Source of the DNA: Flavobacterium lindanitolerans
GTDB lineage: Bacteria; Bacteroidota; Bacteroidia; Flavobacteriales; Flavobacteriaceae
NCBI RefSeq assembly: GCF_002846575.1
Contig: NZ_PJND01000011.1
Coordinates: 1 to 64,000 of the forward strand
Direction: 5' to 3'
Length of the DNA stretch: 64,000 bases
Part shown: positions 7,193 to 16,757 of the stretch, in pieces
How the letters are laid out: the number at the start of each line of letters is the position of its first letter
Position numbering within the stretch: position 1 is the stretch's first letter
The notes under the pieces: model-generated
Database searches by the model: none
What the model saw: the letters and a program-made list of their open reading frames with translations, nothing else
What the model was told of the DNA's origin: nothing
Made by a program: the position numbers and the translations under genes

Positions 7193-9817
7193 ATGAAAAT
7201 ACTTAAAATACAAGCCTTACGCGGGCCAAATATTTGGAGCGTCCGCAGAAAAAAATTAATCCAGATGCGTTTGGATCTTGAAGAAATGGAGCAATATCCA
7301 ACGAATAAGATCGACGGATTTAAAGAGAGAATCGAAGCCATGTTTCCCACCATGTATGAACACCGATGTTCAGAAGGTGTACCCGGAGGTTTTTTCATGC
7401 GAATTGAAAGAGGGACATGGATGGGACATGTTATTGAACATATTGCTTTGGAAATCCAGACATTGGCCGGAATGGAAACCGGATTTGGAAGAACCCGTGA
7501 AACCAAAACTCCCGGTGTCTATAATGTGGTTTTCAGTTATACCGAAGAAAACGTTGGTCTTTTTGCCGCTGAATCTGCCGTAGCAATTGCTGAATCACTG
7601 ATAGCCGGCACAGATTATGACCTGGAAGCCGATATTCAAAAAATGCGTGAAATCAGAGAACGCGACCGTTTAGGACCAAGTACCGGAAGTATTGTCGAAG
7701 AGGCCGTTGCCAGAGATATTCCGTGGATTCGTCTGGGAACTAATTCTTTGGTGCAGTTGGGTTATGGCATTAATCAGATGCGTTTTCAGGCAACAATTAC
7801 CTGCAAAACAAGTAGTATTGCAGTAGATATTGCCTGTAATAAGGAGGAAACCAAAAGGATGCTGGACAATGCCTCTATTCCTGTGGCCAAAGGTTCTATT
7901 TGTGTAGACGAAGAAGACTTGCAAAATACGATTGATAAAATAGGTTATCCTATTGTTATAAAACCTTTGGATGGCAATCATGGAAAAGGGGCTTCTATTA
8001 ATGTGACGAATTATGAAGATGCAAAAGCCGGACTGGCCTATGCCCAAAAATACAGTCGCAGGGTTATTGTGGAAAAATTTATCACCGGATTTGATTTCAG
8101 GGTATTGGTGATTGACAATAAAGTAGTTGCAGCCGCTCAAAGGGTTCCTGCACACGTTAAAGGAAACGGCACCAATACTATTGAACAGTTGATTGAGATT
8201 GAAAATCAGGATCCCCGCAGAGGATACGGACATGAAAACGTACTTACAGAAATTACAGTAGATCGCGATACGACCGATCTTTTGGAAAAGATGAATTATA
8301 CTTTAGAAACTGTTCCCCGCAAAGGAGAAATAGTCTATCTGAAATCTACTGCCAACCTGAGCACCGGTGGAACTTCTGTTGATGTTACCGATATGATGCA
8401 TCCCGAAAACATCTTCCTTTCAGAACGAATTTCCAGGGTTATCGGATTGGATATTTGCGGTATTGATATTATGGCCGAAAATCTGACGCAACCTTTGAAC
8501 GAAAACGGCGGTGTTATTTTAGAGGTTAATGCAGCTCCCGGTTTCAGGATGCACCTTGCTCCTTCTGAAGGATTGCCAAGAAATGTTGCTTCGCCTGTAA
8601 TTGACATGCTCTATCCGCCAGGAAAGCCAAGCCGTATTCCTATTATTGCCGTTACCGGTACAAACGGGAAGACTACAACAACCCGACTCCTTGCCCATAT
8701 CGTTAAGAATAACGGATATAAAGTTGGATTCACTACTTCCGACGGTATCTACATCCAAAACCATATGCTGGAAAAAGGTGACACAACCGGGCCTATCAGT
8801 ACCGAATATATTCTTAAAGACCCTACTGTAGAGTTTGCCGTATTAGAAACTGCCCGTGGCGGAATACTCCGTTCCGGCCTTGGTTTTAGCCGTTGTGACA
8901 TTGGCATCATTACCAATATTTCTGCCGACCATTTAGGATTGAGTGATATCGATACGCTTTCGGATTTGGCACGTGTAAAGAAAGTTGTTGTCCGAAGCGT
9001 AAAAAAAGACGGCTGGGCTATCTTAAATGCCGATGATGAAGAGTGTGTAAAAATTGCTTCTGAATTGGAATGTAATGTGGCTTATTTCAGTATGGATGAA
9101 GAGAATCCGCTGATTAAAAAGTTAGGAAAAGAAGGAAGAATTGTAGCTGTTTATGAAAACGGATATATTACGATAAAGAAAGGCGATTGGAAAATACGTG
9201 TTGAAAAAGCCGCGCATATTCCGCTTACGTTAGGCGGAAAGGCAAAATTCATGATTGCCAATGTACTTGCAGCTACCCTCGCATCTTATTTATGGGGCTT
9301 TAAGACAGAGGATATCAGCCTTTCACTTCAAACCTTTATTCCCAGCGTTGCCCAAACTCCGGGACGTATGAACATTTTTGAATTCAAAAAATTCAAAGTC
9401 ATGATTGATTTCGCCCATAATCCATCAGGATATATGGCTATTGAAGATTTACTGAATAACATCGAGGCTTCCCGAAAAATAGGAATTATTGCAGGTGTGG
9501 GCGACAGACGTGATGAAGACATCAAGGAATGTGGAATGATTGCAGGCAGAATGTTTGACCATATTATTATCCGACAGGAAAAACATCTCAGAGGAAGAAC
9601 GGAAGAAGAAATCATCAATTTGATTTTGGAAGGAATCGAAGAATCCGGAAGAGATATCACTTACGAAATCATACCTAAAGAAACCGAAGCTATTAAACAT
9701 GCCATCAATAGTGCCGATGAAGGAACTTTTATCACCGCATTAAGCGATGTCGTAACCAATGCCATCGAAATTGTCCAGCAATATCTCGATAAAGAAAATG
9801 AGGATGGACTAATTTAA
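7193..9817 (+). CDS. cphA: Cyanophycin synthetase
   Basis: The 874-residue ligase polymerises aspartate and arginine into multi-L-arginyl-poly-L-aspartate with ATP. Three parts are visible: an N-terminal domain (1-160), an ATP-grasp domain (about 215-475, with VIKPLDGNHGKGA and ILEVNAAPGFRMHLAP) that adds Asp, and a Mur-ligase-like domain with P-loop GTNGKTTTTR near residue 487 and FAHNPSGY later, which adds Arg. The length is typical. The divergent cphB-iaaA operon completes a make-and-break storage cycle. A terminator follows directly. Confidence 0.95.
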   Translation: MKILKIQALRGPNIWSVRRKKLIQMRLDLEEMEQYPTNKIDGFKERIEAMFPTMYEHRCSEGVPGGFFMRIERGTWMGHVIEHIALEIQTLAGMETGFGRTRETKTPGVYNVVFSYTEENVGLFAAESAVAIAESLIAGTDYDLEADIQKMREIRERDRLGPSTGSIVEEAVARDIPWIRLGTNSLVQLGYGINQMRFQATITCKTSSIAVDIACNKEETKRMLDNASIPVAKGSICVDEEDLQNTIDKIGYPIVIKPLDGNHGKGASINVTNYEDAKAGLAYAQKYSRRVIVEKFITGFDFRVLVIDNKVVAAAQRVPAHVKGNGTNTIEQLIEIENQDPRRGYGHENVLTEITVDRDTTDLLEKMNYTLETVPRKGEIVYLKSTANLSTGGTSVDVTDMMHPENIFLSERISRVIGLDICGIDIMAENLTQPLNENGGVILEVNAAPGFRMHLAPSEGLPRNVASPVIDMLYPPGKPSRIPIIAVTGTNGKTTTTRLLAHIVKNNGYKVGFTTSDGIYIQNHMLEKGDTTGPISTEYILKDPTVEFAVLETARGGILRSGLGFSRCDIGIITNISADHLGLSDIDTLSDLARVKKVVVRSVKKDGWAILNADDEECVKIASELECNVAYFSMDEENPLIKKLGKEGRIVAVYENGYITIKKGDWKIRVEKAAHIPLTLGGKAKFMIANVLAATLASYLWGFKTEDISLSLQTFIPSVAQTPGRMNIFEFKKFKVMIDFAHNPSGYMAIEDLLNNIEASRKIGIIAGVGDRRDEDIKECGMIAGRMFDHIIIRQEKHLRGRTEEEIINLILEGIEESGRDITYEIIPKETEAIKHAINSADEGTFITALSDVVTNAIEIVQQYLDKENEDGLI

Positions 9818-9824
9818 ATCATAA

Positions 9825-9866
9825 AAAGCTGTTTAGTGAAAATTCATTAAACAGCTTTCTTTTTTA
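9825..9866 (+). terminator. Intrinsic terminator of cphA
   Basis: An 11-bp stem (AAAGCTGTTTA with its complement) and a 12-nt loop are followed by CTTTTTT. Confidence 0.85.
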
Positions 9867-9927
9867 TAATTATTTTAATTAATTAGTATATTTACATCCA
9901 CATACCTAACTAATCCCTAAAATAATT

Positions 9928-11661
9928 ATGAATAAAACTACATTACTGTTCTTTTTATTAAGTTTTTCTATCTATGCTCAAGATTCAGATTGGAGTTGGG
10001 CCAAGGGTTATGAAAATTTAAATGCCGGTACTATTACCGGTTCTTTTATGGACAATCAGAAAAACATCTACCAAATTGGATCCTTCAGTTCTACTTCAGT
10101 AACAATCGGAGAAACCGTGATTGCAAATTCCAGCGAGGCACCAGTCAATCCAAACGTGAAATATATGGATGCGTATATCTCTAAACACGATTCTGAAGGA
10201 AACCTTTTATTTGTCAAGCATTTTACCGGATCAAAATTTGAAAACCTGACTTCTATCGCTTACGACAACAATAACAGTTTTTATGTTACCGGACATTATA
10301 ACGGTAACATAACGATTGGCAATAGTACTTACGAAGCCACAGACAATATGACCAAGAGTTTTCTCGCAAAATTAGACTTAAACGGCAATGTTATCTGGAG
10401 CAAGCCGCTTAATTTTAGTGGGAGTACACTCCTAAAATTCAAAGACAATAATCTATATATGGCAGGAATCCATTCCGGCGACACCTATTCGATTGACAAT
10501 CTTACGACTCCAAGTGTTGGATATACGGCAGTAGTCAACAATATGGACAAAATATTTGTTGCCAAACTCGATTTATCCGGAAATGCAATTTGGTTAAAAT
10601 CGTCTACTTATACAGGAACTGCTTCAATTAGCGACTTTCATAGATTAGGCACACAGATAAAAGGATTAGCAATAGACAATTTAGGTAATGTATATGTTGC
10701 AGGAGTTATTTTTTCACGCTCGTCAACTTTTGGTTCTATTACTATTACGAAAACAGTAACCAATAACAATTCAAATTTATTTATAACCAAATATGACAAT
10801 GCGGGCAATGTAGCCTGGGCCAATACGGCACCAACAAATTCTTCAGCCAATAGTGTCGTTTCTGATCTTGCCACTGATAGCAATAATAACATCTATCTTC
10901 TGGGATATATCTATAGCTCTGCAACCAACTTTGGTGGAGTATCTCTTAATTTCCCTAGTAATTATGGGTCATTCCTAGTAAAATATGCTACAAACGGTAG
11001 TGTTCTTTGGGCAAAATCAGGAAAATTAGCTACAGACGCACAACCTAGTACAGGATTAGGATACAACTTTTTCGATCGTATGTATATTGACAGTACCAAT
11101 AATGTGTATGTAACAGGAGTTTTTGCAAATTACATAAATTTTGGAAACAATATAACTTTTCAAACTAATAACTGGACGCCTAATCTTTTTTCTATAAAAT
11201 ATGATAGCAGCGGGAATGCCAGCGATTATTATAAAATAACAGAGGCGATTATCTCCAGATATCCTATAATTCTCGATATCACAGGGGATGTTTTTTATTA
11301 TAGCGGACAAGTAAGCGATTCTAATTTTGTTTTGGGAAATACTACTATTAGTAATCCTACAACTAATCCATTTACATTTATAGCAAAAAGAGATAAAAGA
11401 CTTAGTATTGAAGAACATTCTGGAAACAATTTTACTATCTATCCTAATCCATCCCAAGAGCAAATTTATGTTTCCGGATTAGATTCTGCAGAAAATAAGA
11501 TATTCTCTGTATTCGATATGACAGGAAAAAAAATAAAATCTTTAGAATTTACAAATAATGATACGATTGCGATTGATGTAAAAGATTTAGCTTCAGGCAC
11601 TTATGTTCTAAAGATAGAAAACGGTACTATCCAAAAAAACATCAAGTTTGTAAAAAACTAA
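9928..11661 (+). CDS. T9SS-secreted beta-propeller protein with type A sorting domain
   Basis: 577 residues. A Sec signal peptide (MNKTTLLFFLLSFSIYAQ) leads into repeated blades of the SBBP type, recognisable as recurring GNVIWSK, GNAIWLK, GNVAWAN and GSVLWAKS strands alternating with NNIYLLG/NVYVAG strands. The last 75 residues (about 503-577: FTIYPNPSQEQIYV ... LASGTYVLKI) form a type IX secretion system type A C-terminal sorting domain. The protein is therefore predicted to cross the outer membrane by T9SS and be anchored or released. Function of the propeller unknown. It is monocistronic between terminators. Confidence 0.92.
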   Translation: MNKTTLLFFLLSFSIYAQDSDWSWAKGYENLNAGTITGSFMDNQKNIYQIGSFSSTSVTIGETVIANSSEAPVNPNVKYMDAYISKHDSEGNLLFVKHFTGSKFENLTSIAYDNNNSFYVTGHYNGNITIGNSTYEATDNMTKSFLAKLDLNGNVIWSKPLNFSGSTLLKFKDNNLYMAGIHSGDTYSIDNLTTPSVGYTAVVNNMDKIFVAKLDLSGNAIWLKSSTYTGTASISDFHRLGTQIKGLAIDNLGNVYVAGVIFSRSSTFGSITITKTVTNNNSNLFITKYDNAGNVAWANTAPTNSSANSVVSDLATDSNNNIYLLGYIYSSATNFGGVSLNFPSNYGSFLVKYATNGSVLWAKSGKLATDAQPSTGLGYNFFDRMYIDSTNNVYVTGVFANYINFGNNITFQTNNWTPNLFSIKYDSSGNASDYYKITEAIISRYPIILDITGDVFYYSGQVSDSNFVLGNTTISNPTTNPFTFIAKRDKRLSIEEHSGNNFTIYPNPSQEQIYVSGLDSAENKIFSVFDMTGKKIKSLEFTNNDTIAIDVKDLASGTYVLKIENGTIQKNIKFVKN

Positions 11662-11686
11662 AGCTACACTATTCGTAGAAACTAGA

Positions 11687-11717
11687 AAATCCCAAGTTTA
11701 GCTTGGGATTTTTTTTA
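11687..11717. terminator. Terminator between convergent genes
   Basis: A 10-bp stem AAATCCCAAG with its complement and loop TTTAG is followed by a T8 run on the plus strand. It can also act weakly on the minus strand for the glutaminase. Confidence 0.85.
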
Positions 11718-12629
11718 TTAGAATACAGACATTCCTGTTTTGGTTGTAAACAACTCTAAGGCGTTCATGCCTAATTCCGAATTTCCTTTTTCATTTAGTC
11801 GCGGACTCCAAGTCACTATTGTAAAGTGTTTTGGAAACAAAGCTGCGATTCCTCCACCTATTCCGCTTTTGCCAGGAAGGCCAACCTTATAGGTAAATTC
11901 TCCTGATTCATCATAAAAACCACAAGTTTGCATCAGGGCATTTAGTCGTTTGACATTACTTTTTGATAAAATCTGCTTTCCATCCATCGTTTTTCCTTCG
12001 TTGGCAAAAAAATAAAATGAATGTGCCAGTTCCTTACAGGTCATTTCTATGGAGCACTGGTGGAAATAAAAATCCAAAACTGTTTCAACATCGTTTTCAA
12101 TATTGCCAAACGATTTCAAAAAGTTAGCCAAAGCAGCATTTCTGTAACCTGTCTCTTTTTCGGATTGTGCCACTTTTAAATTGAAGTCTATTTCCTGTGT
12201 ACCCGAAATGGTCCTTATAAAAGCCAAAAAATCTTCTTTAGGATGTTTTAAATGCGAAACCAGCATGTCTGCTATGACTAAAGCTCCTGCATTTATAAAT
12301 GGATTTCGGGGAATTCCTTTTTCAAATTCCAATTGTACCAGAGAATTAAAAGCCGTTCCAGAAGGCTCAACTCCTACTCTTTTCCAAATTTCTTCACCCA
12401 TAAAAGAAAAAGCCAGGGCTACGGTTAACGCTTTGGAAACACTCTGTATCGAAAATTTTTCATTGCTGTCGCCTATTCCGAAGTCTTGCCCCTTAATTGT
12501 TGTGAGATGAATTCCGAATTTATCAGGATTTACTTTTGATAATTGCGGAATTGTTTGAGCAACATTCCCTATTTGCGGAAGCGATTTGGCCTCAAGGTAA
12601 ACCTCTTGCAGTATTTTTTGATAATTCAT
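11718..12629 (-). CDS. glsA: Glutaminase
   Basis: Serine-dependent beta-lactamase-like glutaminase of 303 residues, hydrolysing glutamine to glutamate and ammonia. The SxxK catalytic motif is SVSK at residues 63-66, with the conserved NPFINAGALV segment and the C-terminal GLPGKSGIGGGI loop. The start is 22 nt downstream of the exported AsnB-like gene on the same strand, with no terminator between, so the two are probably cotranscribed from the promoter at 13931. Confidence 0.95.
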   Translation of the reverse strand: MNYQKILQEVYLEAKSLPQIGNVAQTIPQLSKVNPDKFGIHLTTIKGQDFGIGDSNEKFSIQSVSKALTVALAFSFMGEEIWKRVGVEPSGTAFNSLVQLEFEKGIPRNPFINAGALVIADMLVSHLKHPKEDFLAFIRTISGTQEIDFNLKVAQSEKETGYRNAALANFLKSFGNIENDVETVLDFYFHQCSIEMTCKELAHSFYFFANEGKTMDGKQILSKSNVKRLNALMQTCGFYDESGEFTYKVGLPGKSGIGGGIAALFPKHFTIVTWSPRLNEKGNSELGMNALELFTTKTGMSVF

Positions 12630-12651
12630 TCCGTTAAAAAGATTGGAAAGA

Positions 12652-13914
12652 TTATGTTTTCAGTTTTTTCTTTCTTGCTGCCGGGAACAGTACATTATTA
12701 AGTATCAGCCTATATCCGGGAGAATTAGGATGCAGGTCTAAAACCGTTGGAGCGTCACCCACTCTATGCTGGTAGTCTTCCGGGTCATGTCCGCCAAAAT
12801 AAGTAAACATTCCTTTCCCTTTTGTGCCATGAATATATCTTGCTTCGTTGTTTACCTTATTTTCACCCATAACCAGAACACTCGATTTGATTCGATTGCT
12901 ATCAAAAGATGTGGTTTGTCCCATAAAACCCTTAACCAATTGCGTATGGTTCTGGCAGAGCATACTTGGAATTGGATCCCATTTGGCAGAATATTCCATG
13001 AGCGTAAAATAATCCTTTTCAGGCAGTACGTTTCTTTTCATTGTCATGTCAATATCTGAAAATTCATAAATAATAGGATTTCTTTCCAGAATATAGTCCT
13101 TAAAGGCAAAGCTGTTTTCATATTTTATCTTCGCCTGATAATTTGCCTCACTTTCATCACCGTCAAACATAGGTTCGCAAATATCCACTCCGTCGGCAGC
13201 CAGAGCAATATCAAAACTGTCAGTGGCAGAGCACATCGCAAACATAAATCCACCTCCTATTACAAAATCGCGGATTTTTTTTGCAACAGCCAATTTTTCA
13301 TCAGAAACCTTACTGTAGCCTAACTTTTTAGCCAATGCTTCCGCTTCTTTCTTTTGTTCAATATACCAGGGTGCATTTCTGTATGCCCCATAAAATTTGC
13401 CATACTGTCCTGTAAAATCTTCATGATGCAGGTGAAGCCAGTCATATAGAAGCAGACCATCTGCCAAAACTTCTTCATCATAAACCGGCGTAAAAGGAAT
13501 TTCCGCATAGGTGAGTACCAATGTCACTGCATCGTCCCAGGGCTGTTTCCCTTTTGGTGTATATACTGCAATTTTAGGCGCCTTTTCCAAAACTACCGTT
13601 TCCATATTTTGCGAAGGGCTGCTGATTTCATCCAAAATCTGATTGGCCTGACTGTCAGAAAGCAGTTCAAAACTGACCCCGCGAATCTGGCATTCTTTTC
13701 TGATTTCAGGAGCATCCGGAAGTAAAAATGAACCTCCCCTGTAATTCAAAAGCCAACTTACCTTGTACTGTTTATCTAATGACCAATACGTTATCCCATA
13801 AGCTTTCAGGTGATTTTTTTGCGTAGTTTCATCCATAGGAAGCAAAATGAATGAGGCCCAGGAAGGAACTGAGAGCAAGAAAAAAAGAAATAAAAAGGCT
13901 GTTTTTTTAAGCAT
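12652..13914 (-). CDS. Exported protein commonly labelled asparagine synthetase B
   Basis: 420 residues with a clear signal peptide (MLKKTAFLFLFFLLSVPSWA). Homologs in Flavobacteria carry the name asparagine synthetase B, but the sequence lacks the hallmarks of AsnB: there is no N-terminal Cys2 glutaminase nucleophile after processing and no PP-loop SGG(L/I)DS. The middle (GGGFMFAMCSATDSFDIALA, about residues 225-244) resembles the nucleophile elbow of class I glutamine-amidotransferase-like folds. Linkage to glutaminase suggests amide-nitrogen metabolism in the periplasm, but this is inference and the true activity is unknown. Confidence 0.75.
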   Translation of the reverse strand: MLKKTAFLFLFFLLSVPSWASFILLPMDETTQKNHLKAYGITYWSLDKQYKVSWLLNYRGGSFLLPDAPEIRKECQIRGVSFELLSDSQANQILDEISSPSQNMETVVLEKAPKIAVYTPKGKQPWDDAVTLVLTYAEIPFTPVYDEEVLADGLLLYDWLHLHHEDFTGQYGKFYGAYRNAPWYIEQKKEAEALAKKLGYSKVSDEKLAVAKKIRDFVIGGGFMFAMCSATDSFDIALAADGVDICEPMFDGDESEANYQAKIKYENSFAFKDYILERNPIIYEFSDIDMTMKRNVLPEKDYFTLMEYSAKWDPIPSMLCQNHTQLVKGFMGQTTSFDSNRIKSSVLVMGENKVNNEARYIHGTKGKGMFTYFGGHDPEDYQHRVGDAPTVLDLHPNSPGYRLILNNVLFPAARKKKLKT

Positions 13915-13930
13915 TCCAAAGATTTTACTT

Positions 13931-13938
13931 CAAAGATA
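13931..13938 (-). promoter_or_regulatory. -7 element for the AsnB-like/glutaminase operon
   Basis: On the minus strand this reads TATCTTTG, a match to TAnnTTTG, and it lies 16 nt upstream of the ATG at 13914. No -33 TTG is evident. Confidence 0.55.
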
Positions 13939-13960
13939 ACGGTTTAGGGAAGCAAATTAT

Positions 13961-13988
13961 AAAAAAATCCGCCTCATTGGGCGGATTT
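13961..13988 (-). terminator. Terminator of dnaB
   Basis: On the minus strand a 9-bp stem, AAATCCGCC with its complement, is followed by a T7 run just after the dnaB stop. Confidence 0.8.
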
Positions 13989-13997
13989 AACTCTATT

Positions 13998-15542
13998 TTA
14001 GAATGGCACATCGCTGTCGTCGTCAACATTGTTCATGTTACTACCAAATGCTTCATTGGCAGATGGCAGATTTTTGGTCAGGAATGGCGCATCCTGCATA
14101 TTCATTTTTGATGGGAGGTCATCGAAACCACCTCCAAATTCATCAAGATTGTCAAATTTACCCAAACTTCCAATAAATTTAAGCCTCACGTTTTCCAAGC
14201 TACCATTTCTGTGTTTTGCAATGATAAATTCTGCCTGTCCTTCTGTTGGAGAATGCTCATCGTCGTCCCATTCGTCAATTTTATAATATTCCGGACGATA
14301 GATAAACGAAACGATATCGGCATCCTGCTCGATTGCTCCCGATTCCCTAAGATCCGAAAGCAAAGGCCTTTTACTCGAACCACGAGTTTCAACGGCACGG
14401 GAAAGCTGCGAAAGTGCAATTACCGGAACGTTCAATTCTTTAGCTAAGGCTTTCAGGTTTCGGGAAATTGTAGAAATTTCCTGTTCACGGTTTCCTCCTC
14501 CTTTTCCACCACCACCGGCTGTCATCAACTGGAGGTAATCAATAATTATCAGTTTAATTCCATATTGCGAAGCCAGACGACGCGCCTTGGCACGTAAATC
14601 AAAGATGGATAGCGATGGTGTATCATCAATATATAATGGTGCCTTTTCAAGGTTTTTCACCTTGATACTAAGCTGTTCCCATTCGTGTTTTTCTAATTTT
14701 CCGGTACGTAATTTTTCGGATGATAGTCCTGTTTCAGAAGAAATAAGACGGGTAATCAACTGTACGGATGACATCTCCAGAGAGAAAACCGCTACGGCAT
14801 GGTTAAAATCTATGGCAATATTTCTCGCCATCGACAAAACGAAAGCCGTCTTACCCATACCCGGACGTGCCGCAATAATAATCAAGTCACTTGGCTGCCA
14901 TCCTGAAGTTACTTTGTCCAACTTTTCAAAACCGGTAGCAACACCACTCAGACCTTCCTTATTGGCAATTTCTTCAATTCTTTTCTTTGCCTGGATTACC
15001 AAACTCTGGGCTGTTTCAGAACTTCTCTTTATATTTCCCTGAGTAACTTCATATAGTTTTGATTCTGCCTTGTCCAGCAAATCAAATACGTCTGTAGTCT
15101 CATCATAGGATTCTTCAATAATTTCGGAAGAAATTTTTATCAGGCTTCGCTGGATAAATTTTTGAAGAATAATTCTGGAATGGAACTCGATATGTGCTGA
15201 AGATGATATTTTCTGCGTTAGTTGAATCAGATAGAAATCACCTCCTGAAAGATCCAGTTTTGCATTCTTTTTAAGCTGAGCCGAAACTGTTAATAAGTCA
15301 ATGGGCTGTGAATCGTTGAAAAGCTGTACAATTGCTTCAAAAATATACTTGTGGGCTTCTTTATAGAAAGCATCGGGCTGGAGAATATCAATAACCTCAT
15401 CCACCCCTTTTTTATCAATCATCATAGCCCCCAAAACGGCTTCTTCCAATTCGACAGCCTGTGGCGGGAGCTTACCTTTTTCAAGATTGATTATGGTAGT
15501 TTTATCTACTCTAACCGGGTTTATATTTCTGAGATTTTCCAT
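13998..15542 (-). CDS. dnaB: Replicative DNA helicase DnaB
   Basis: 514-residue hexameric 5'-3' helicase. The N-terminal primase-interacting domain spans about 25-130. The RecA-type domain has Walker A ARPGMGKT at 225-232, IIIDYLQLM as Walker B, and the SQLSRAVE and DLRESGAIEQDADIV motifs. The last nine residues, VDDDSDVPF, closely resemble the C-terminal tip of single-stranded DNA-binding protein (DDDIPF type), preceded by an Asn/Ala-rich, probably disordered linker; this tail is not part of the E. coli enzyme. Monocistronic, with a terminator directly downstream. Confidence 0.96.
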   Translation of the reverse strand: MENLRNINPVRVDKTTIINLEKGKLPPQAVELEEAVLGAMMIDKKGVDEVIDILQPDAFYKEAHKYIFEAIVQLFNDSQPIDLLTVSAQLKKNAKLDLSGGDFYLIQLTQKISSSAHIEFHSRIILQKFIQRSLIKISSEIIEESYDETTDVFDLLDKAESKLYEVTQGNIKRSSETAQSLVIQAKKRIEEIANKEGLSGVATGFEKLDKVTSGWQPSDLIIIAARPGMGKTAFVLSMARNIAIDFNHAVAVFSLEMSSVQLITRLISSETGLSSEKLRTGKLEKHEWEQLSIKVKNLEKAPLYIDDTPSLSIFDLRAKARRLASQYGIKLIIIDYLQLMTAGGGGKGGGNREQEISTISRNLKALAKELNVPVIALSQLSRAVETRGSSKRPLLSDLRESGAIEQDADIVSFIYRPEYYKIDEWDDDEHSPTEGQAEFIIAKHRNGSLENVRLKFIGSLGKFDNLDEFGGGFDDLPSKMNMQDAPFLTKNLPSANEAFGSNMNNVDDDSDVPF

Positions 15543-15630
15543 AATGCGAATGTAGCCAAAATTAAAAGAAATAGCCTTTTGATTTGTTAGCCACTTTTGT
15601 TTATAAGTATTAAAATTGTGTTGATAACCA

Positions 15631-15663
15631 AAAAAAAATCCGAAACCACGGGGCCTCGGATTT
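15631..15663 (-). terminator. Terminator of accA
   Basis: On the minus strand an 8-bp stem, AAATCCGA with its complement TCGGATTT, encloses a GC-rich loop and is followed by a run of T. Confidence 0.75.
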
Positions 15664-15683
15664 AGTTTCGATTTTAGTAAGGT

Positions 15684-16637
15684 TTACTCTTTAAATTCGC
15701 CCATTTTGCTGTATTTGTCCATTCTTTGGGCCACTAATTCAGCTGTTGATAAGTCTTTTAATTCGTTATATCCTTTCAATATGTATTTTTCAACAGATTT
15801 AAACGTTGTTTCCCTGTCATAGTGGGCTCCACCCAGCGGTTCCGGAATAATATCGTCAATCAGTTTTTGTTTTTTCATATCAAATGAAGTCAGTTTTAAA
15901 GCTTCAGCTGCCTGCTCTTTAAATTCCCAGCTTCTCCATAAAATAGAAGAGCAGGATTCCGGAGAAATTACAGAATACCAGGTATTTTCTAACATATAAA
16001 CTTTATCTCCAACACCTATTCCTAAAGCACCTCCAGACGCTCCTTCACCAACAATAATGGTGATAATTGGAACTTTAAGACGAATCATTTCAAGAATGTT
16101 TCTTGCAATTGCTTCTCCCTGTCCTCTTTCTTCCGCTTCTAATCCAGGGTATGCTCCGGGAGTGTCTACCAAAGTAATTACCGGAATACCGAATTTCTCT
16201 GCCATTTTCATTAAACGCAATGCTTTACGGTAGCCTTCCGGATTTGCCATACCAAAATTACGGTACTGGCGTGTTTTTGTATTGTATCCTTTTTGCTGTC
16301 CGACAATCATAAATGACTGCCCTCCAATTTTACCCAAACCTCCAATCATCGCTTTGTCATCCTTGAAACTTCTGTCTCCAAAAAGTTCCAGAAAAGTATC
16401 ACCGCATAATGCATGCACGTGATCCATAGTATAAGGACGGTTAGGATGTCTTGACAACTGAACGCGCTGCCAGGCAGTTAGGTTTTTGTATATATTTTTT
16501 TTAGTTTCTTCAAGTTTTTTTTCAATCTGCTTGCAAGTATTCGATACGTCAACGTCTGATTCTTGGCCAATTACCTGGCATTTGTCTAGTTGGTCTTCAA
16601 GTTCTTTTATTGGGAGCTCAAAATCTAAATATTCCAT
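15684..16637 (-). CDS. accA: Acetyl-CoA carboxylase carboxyltransferase subunit alpha
   Basis: The 317-residue carboxyltransferase subunit transfers CO2 from biotin to acetyl-CoA in the first step of fatty acid synthesis, together with AccD encoded elsewhere. Family segments are [36 protein letters not shown] and [15 protein letters not shown]. The start [10 protein letters not shown] is chosen over an upstream ATG at 16688 because a -7 element at 16671-16678 would place that ATG before the transcript begins. The length agrees with E. coli AccA (319). Confidence 0.96.
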   Translation of the reverse strand: MEYLDFELPIKELEDQLDKCQVIGQESDVDVSNTCKQIEKKLEETKKNIYKNLTAWQRVQLSRHPNRPYTMDHVHALCGDTFLELFGDRSFKDDKAMIGGLGKIGGQSFMIVGQQKGYNTKTRQYRNFGMANPEGYRKALRLMKMAEKFGIPVITLVDTPGAYPGLEAEERGQGEAIARNILEMIRLKVPIITIIVGEGASGGALGIGVGDKVYMLENTWYSVISPESCSSILWRSWEFKEQAAEALKLTSFDMKKQKLIDDIIPEPLGGAHYDRETTFKSVEKYILKGYNELKDLSTAELVAQRMDKYSKMGEFKE

Positions 16638-16670
16638 AGGACTTGTGCATTTTTTGTTTAGTTCGAACTG

Positions 16671-16698
16671 CAAAGATAGGATTTTCATTTAAGAACAA
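16671..16698 (-). promoter_or_regulatory. Promoter of accA
   Basis: On the minus strand TTG (complement of 16696-16698), a 17-nt spacer and TATCTTTG (16671-16678) fit the Bacteroidota consensus. Transcription would start near 16664. Confidence 0.65.
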
Positions 16699-16757
16699 AA
16701 GCTAATTTCTGAAAAGATTTAGCCTCTTTTTGTCTTAAAAAATCAAATCAGCAGTCC

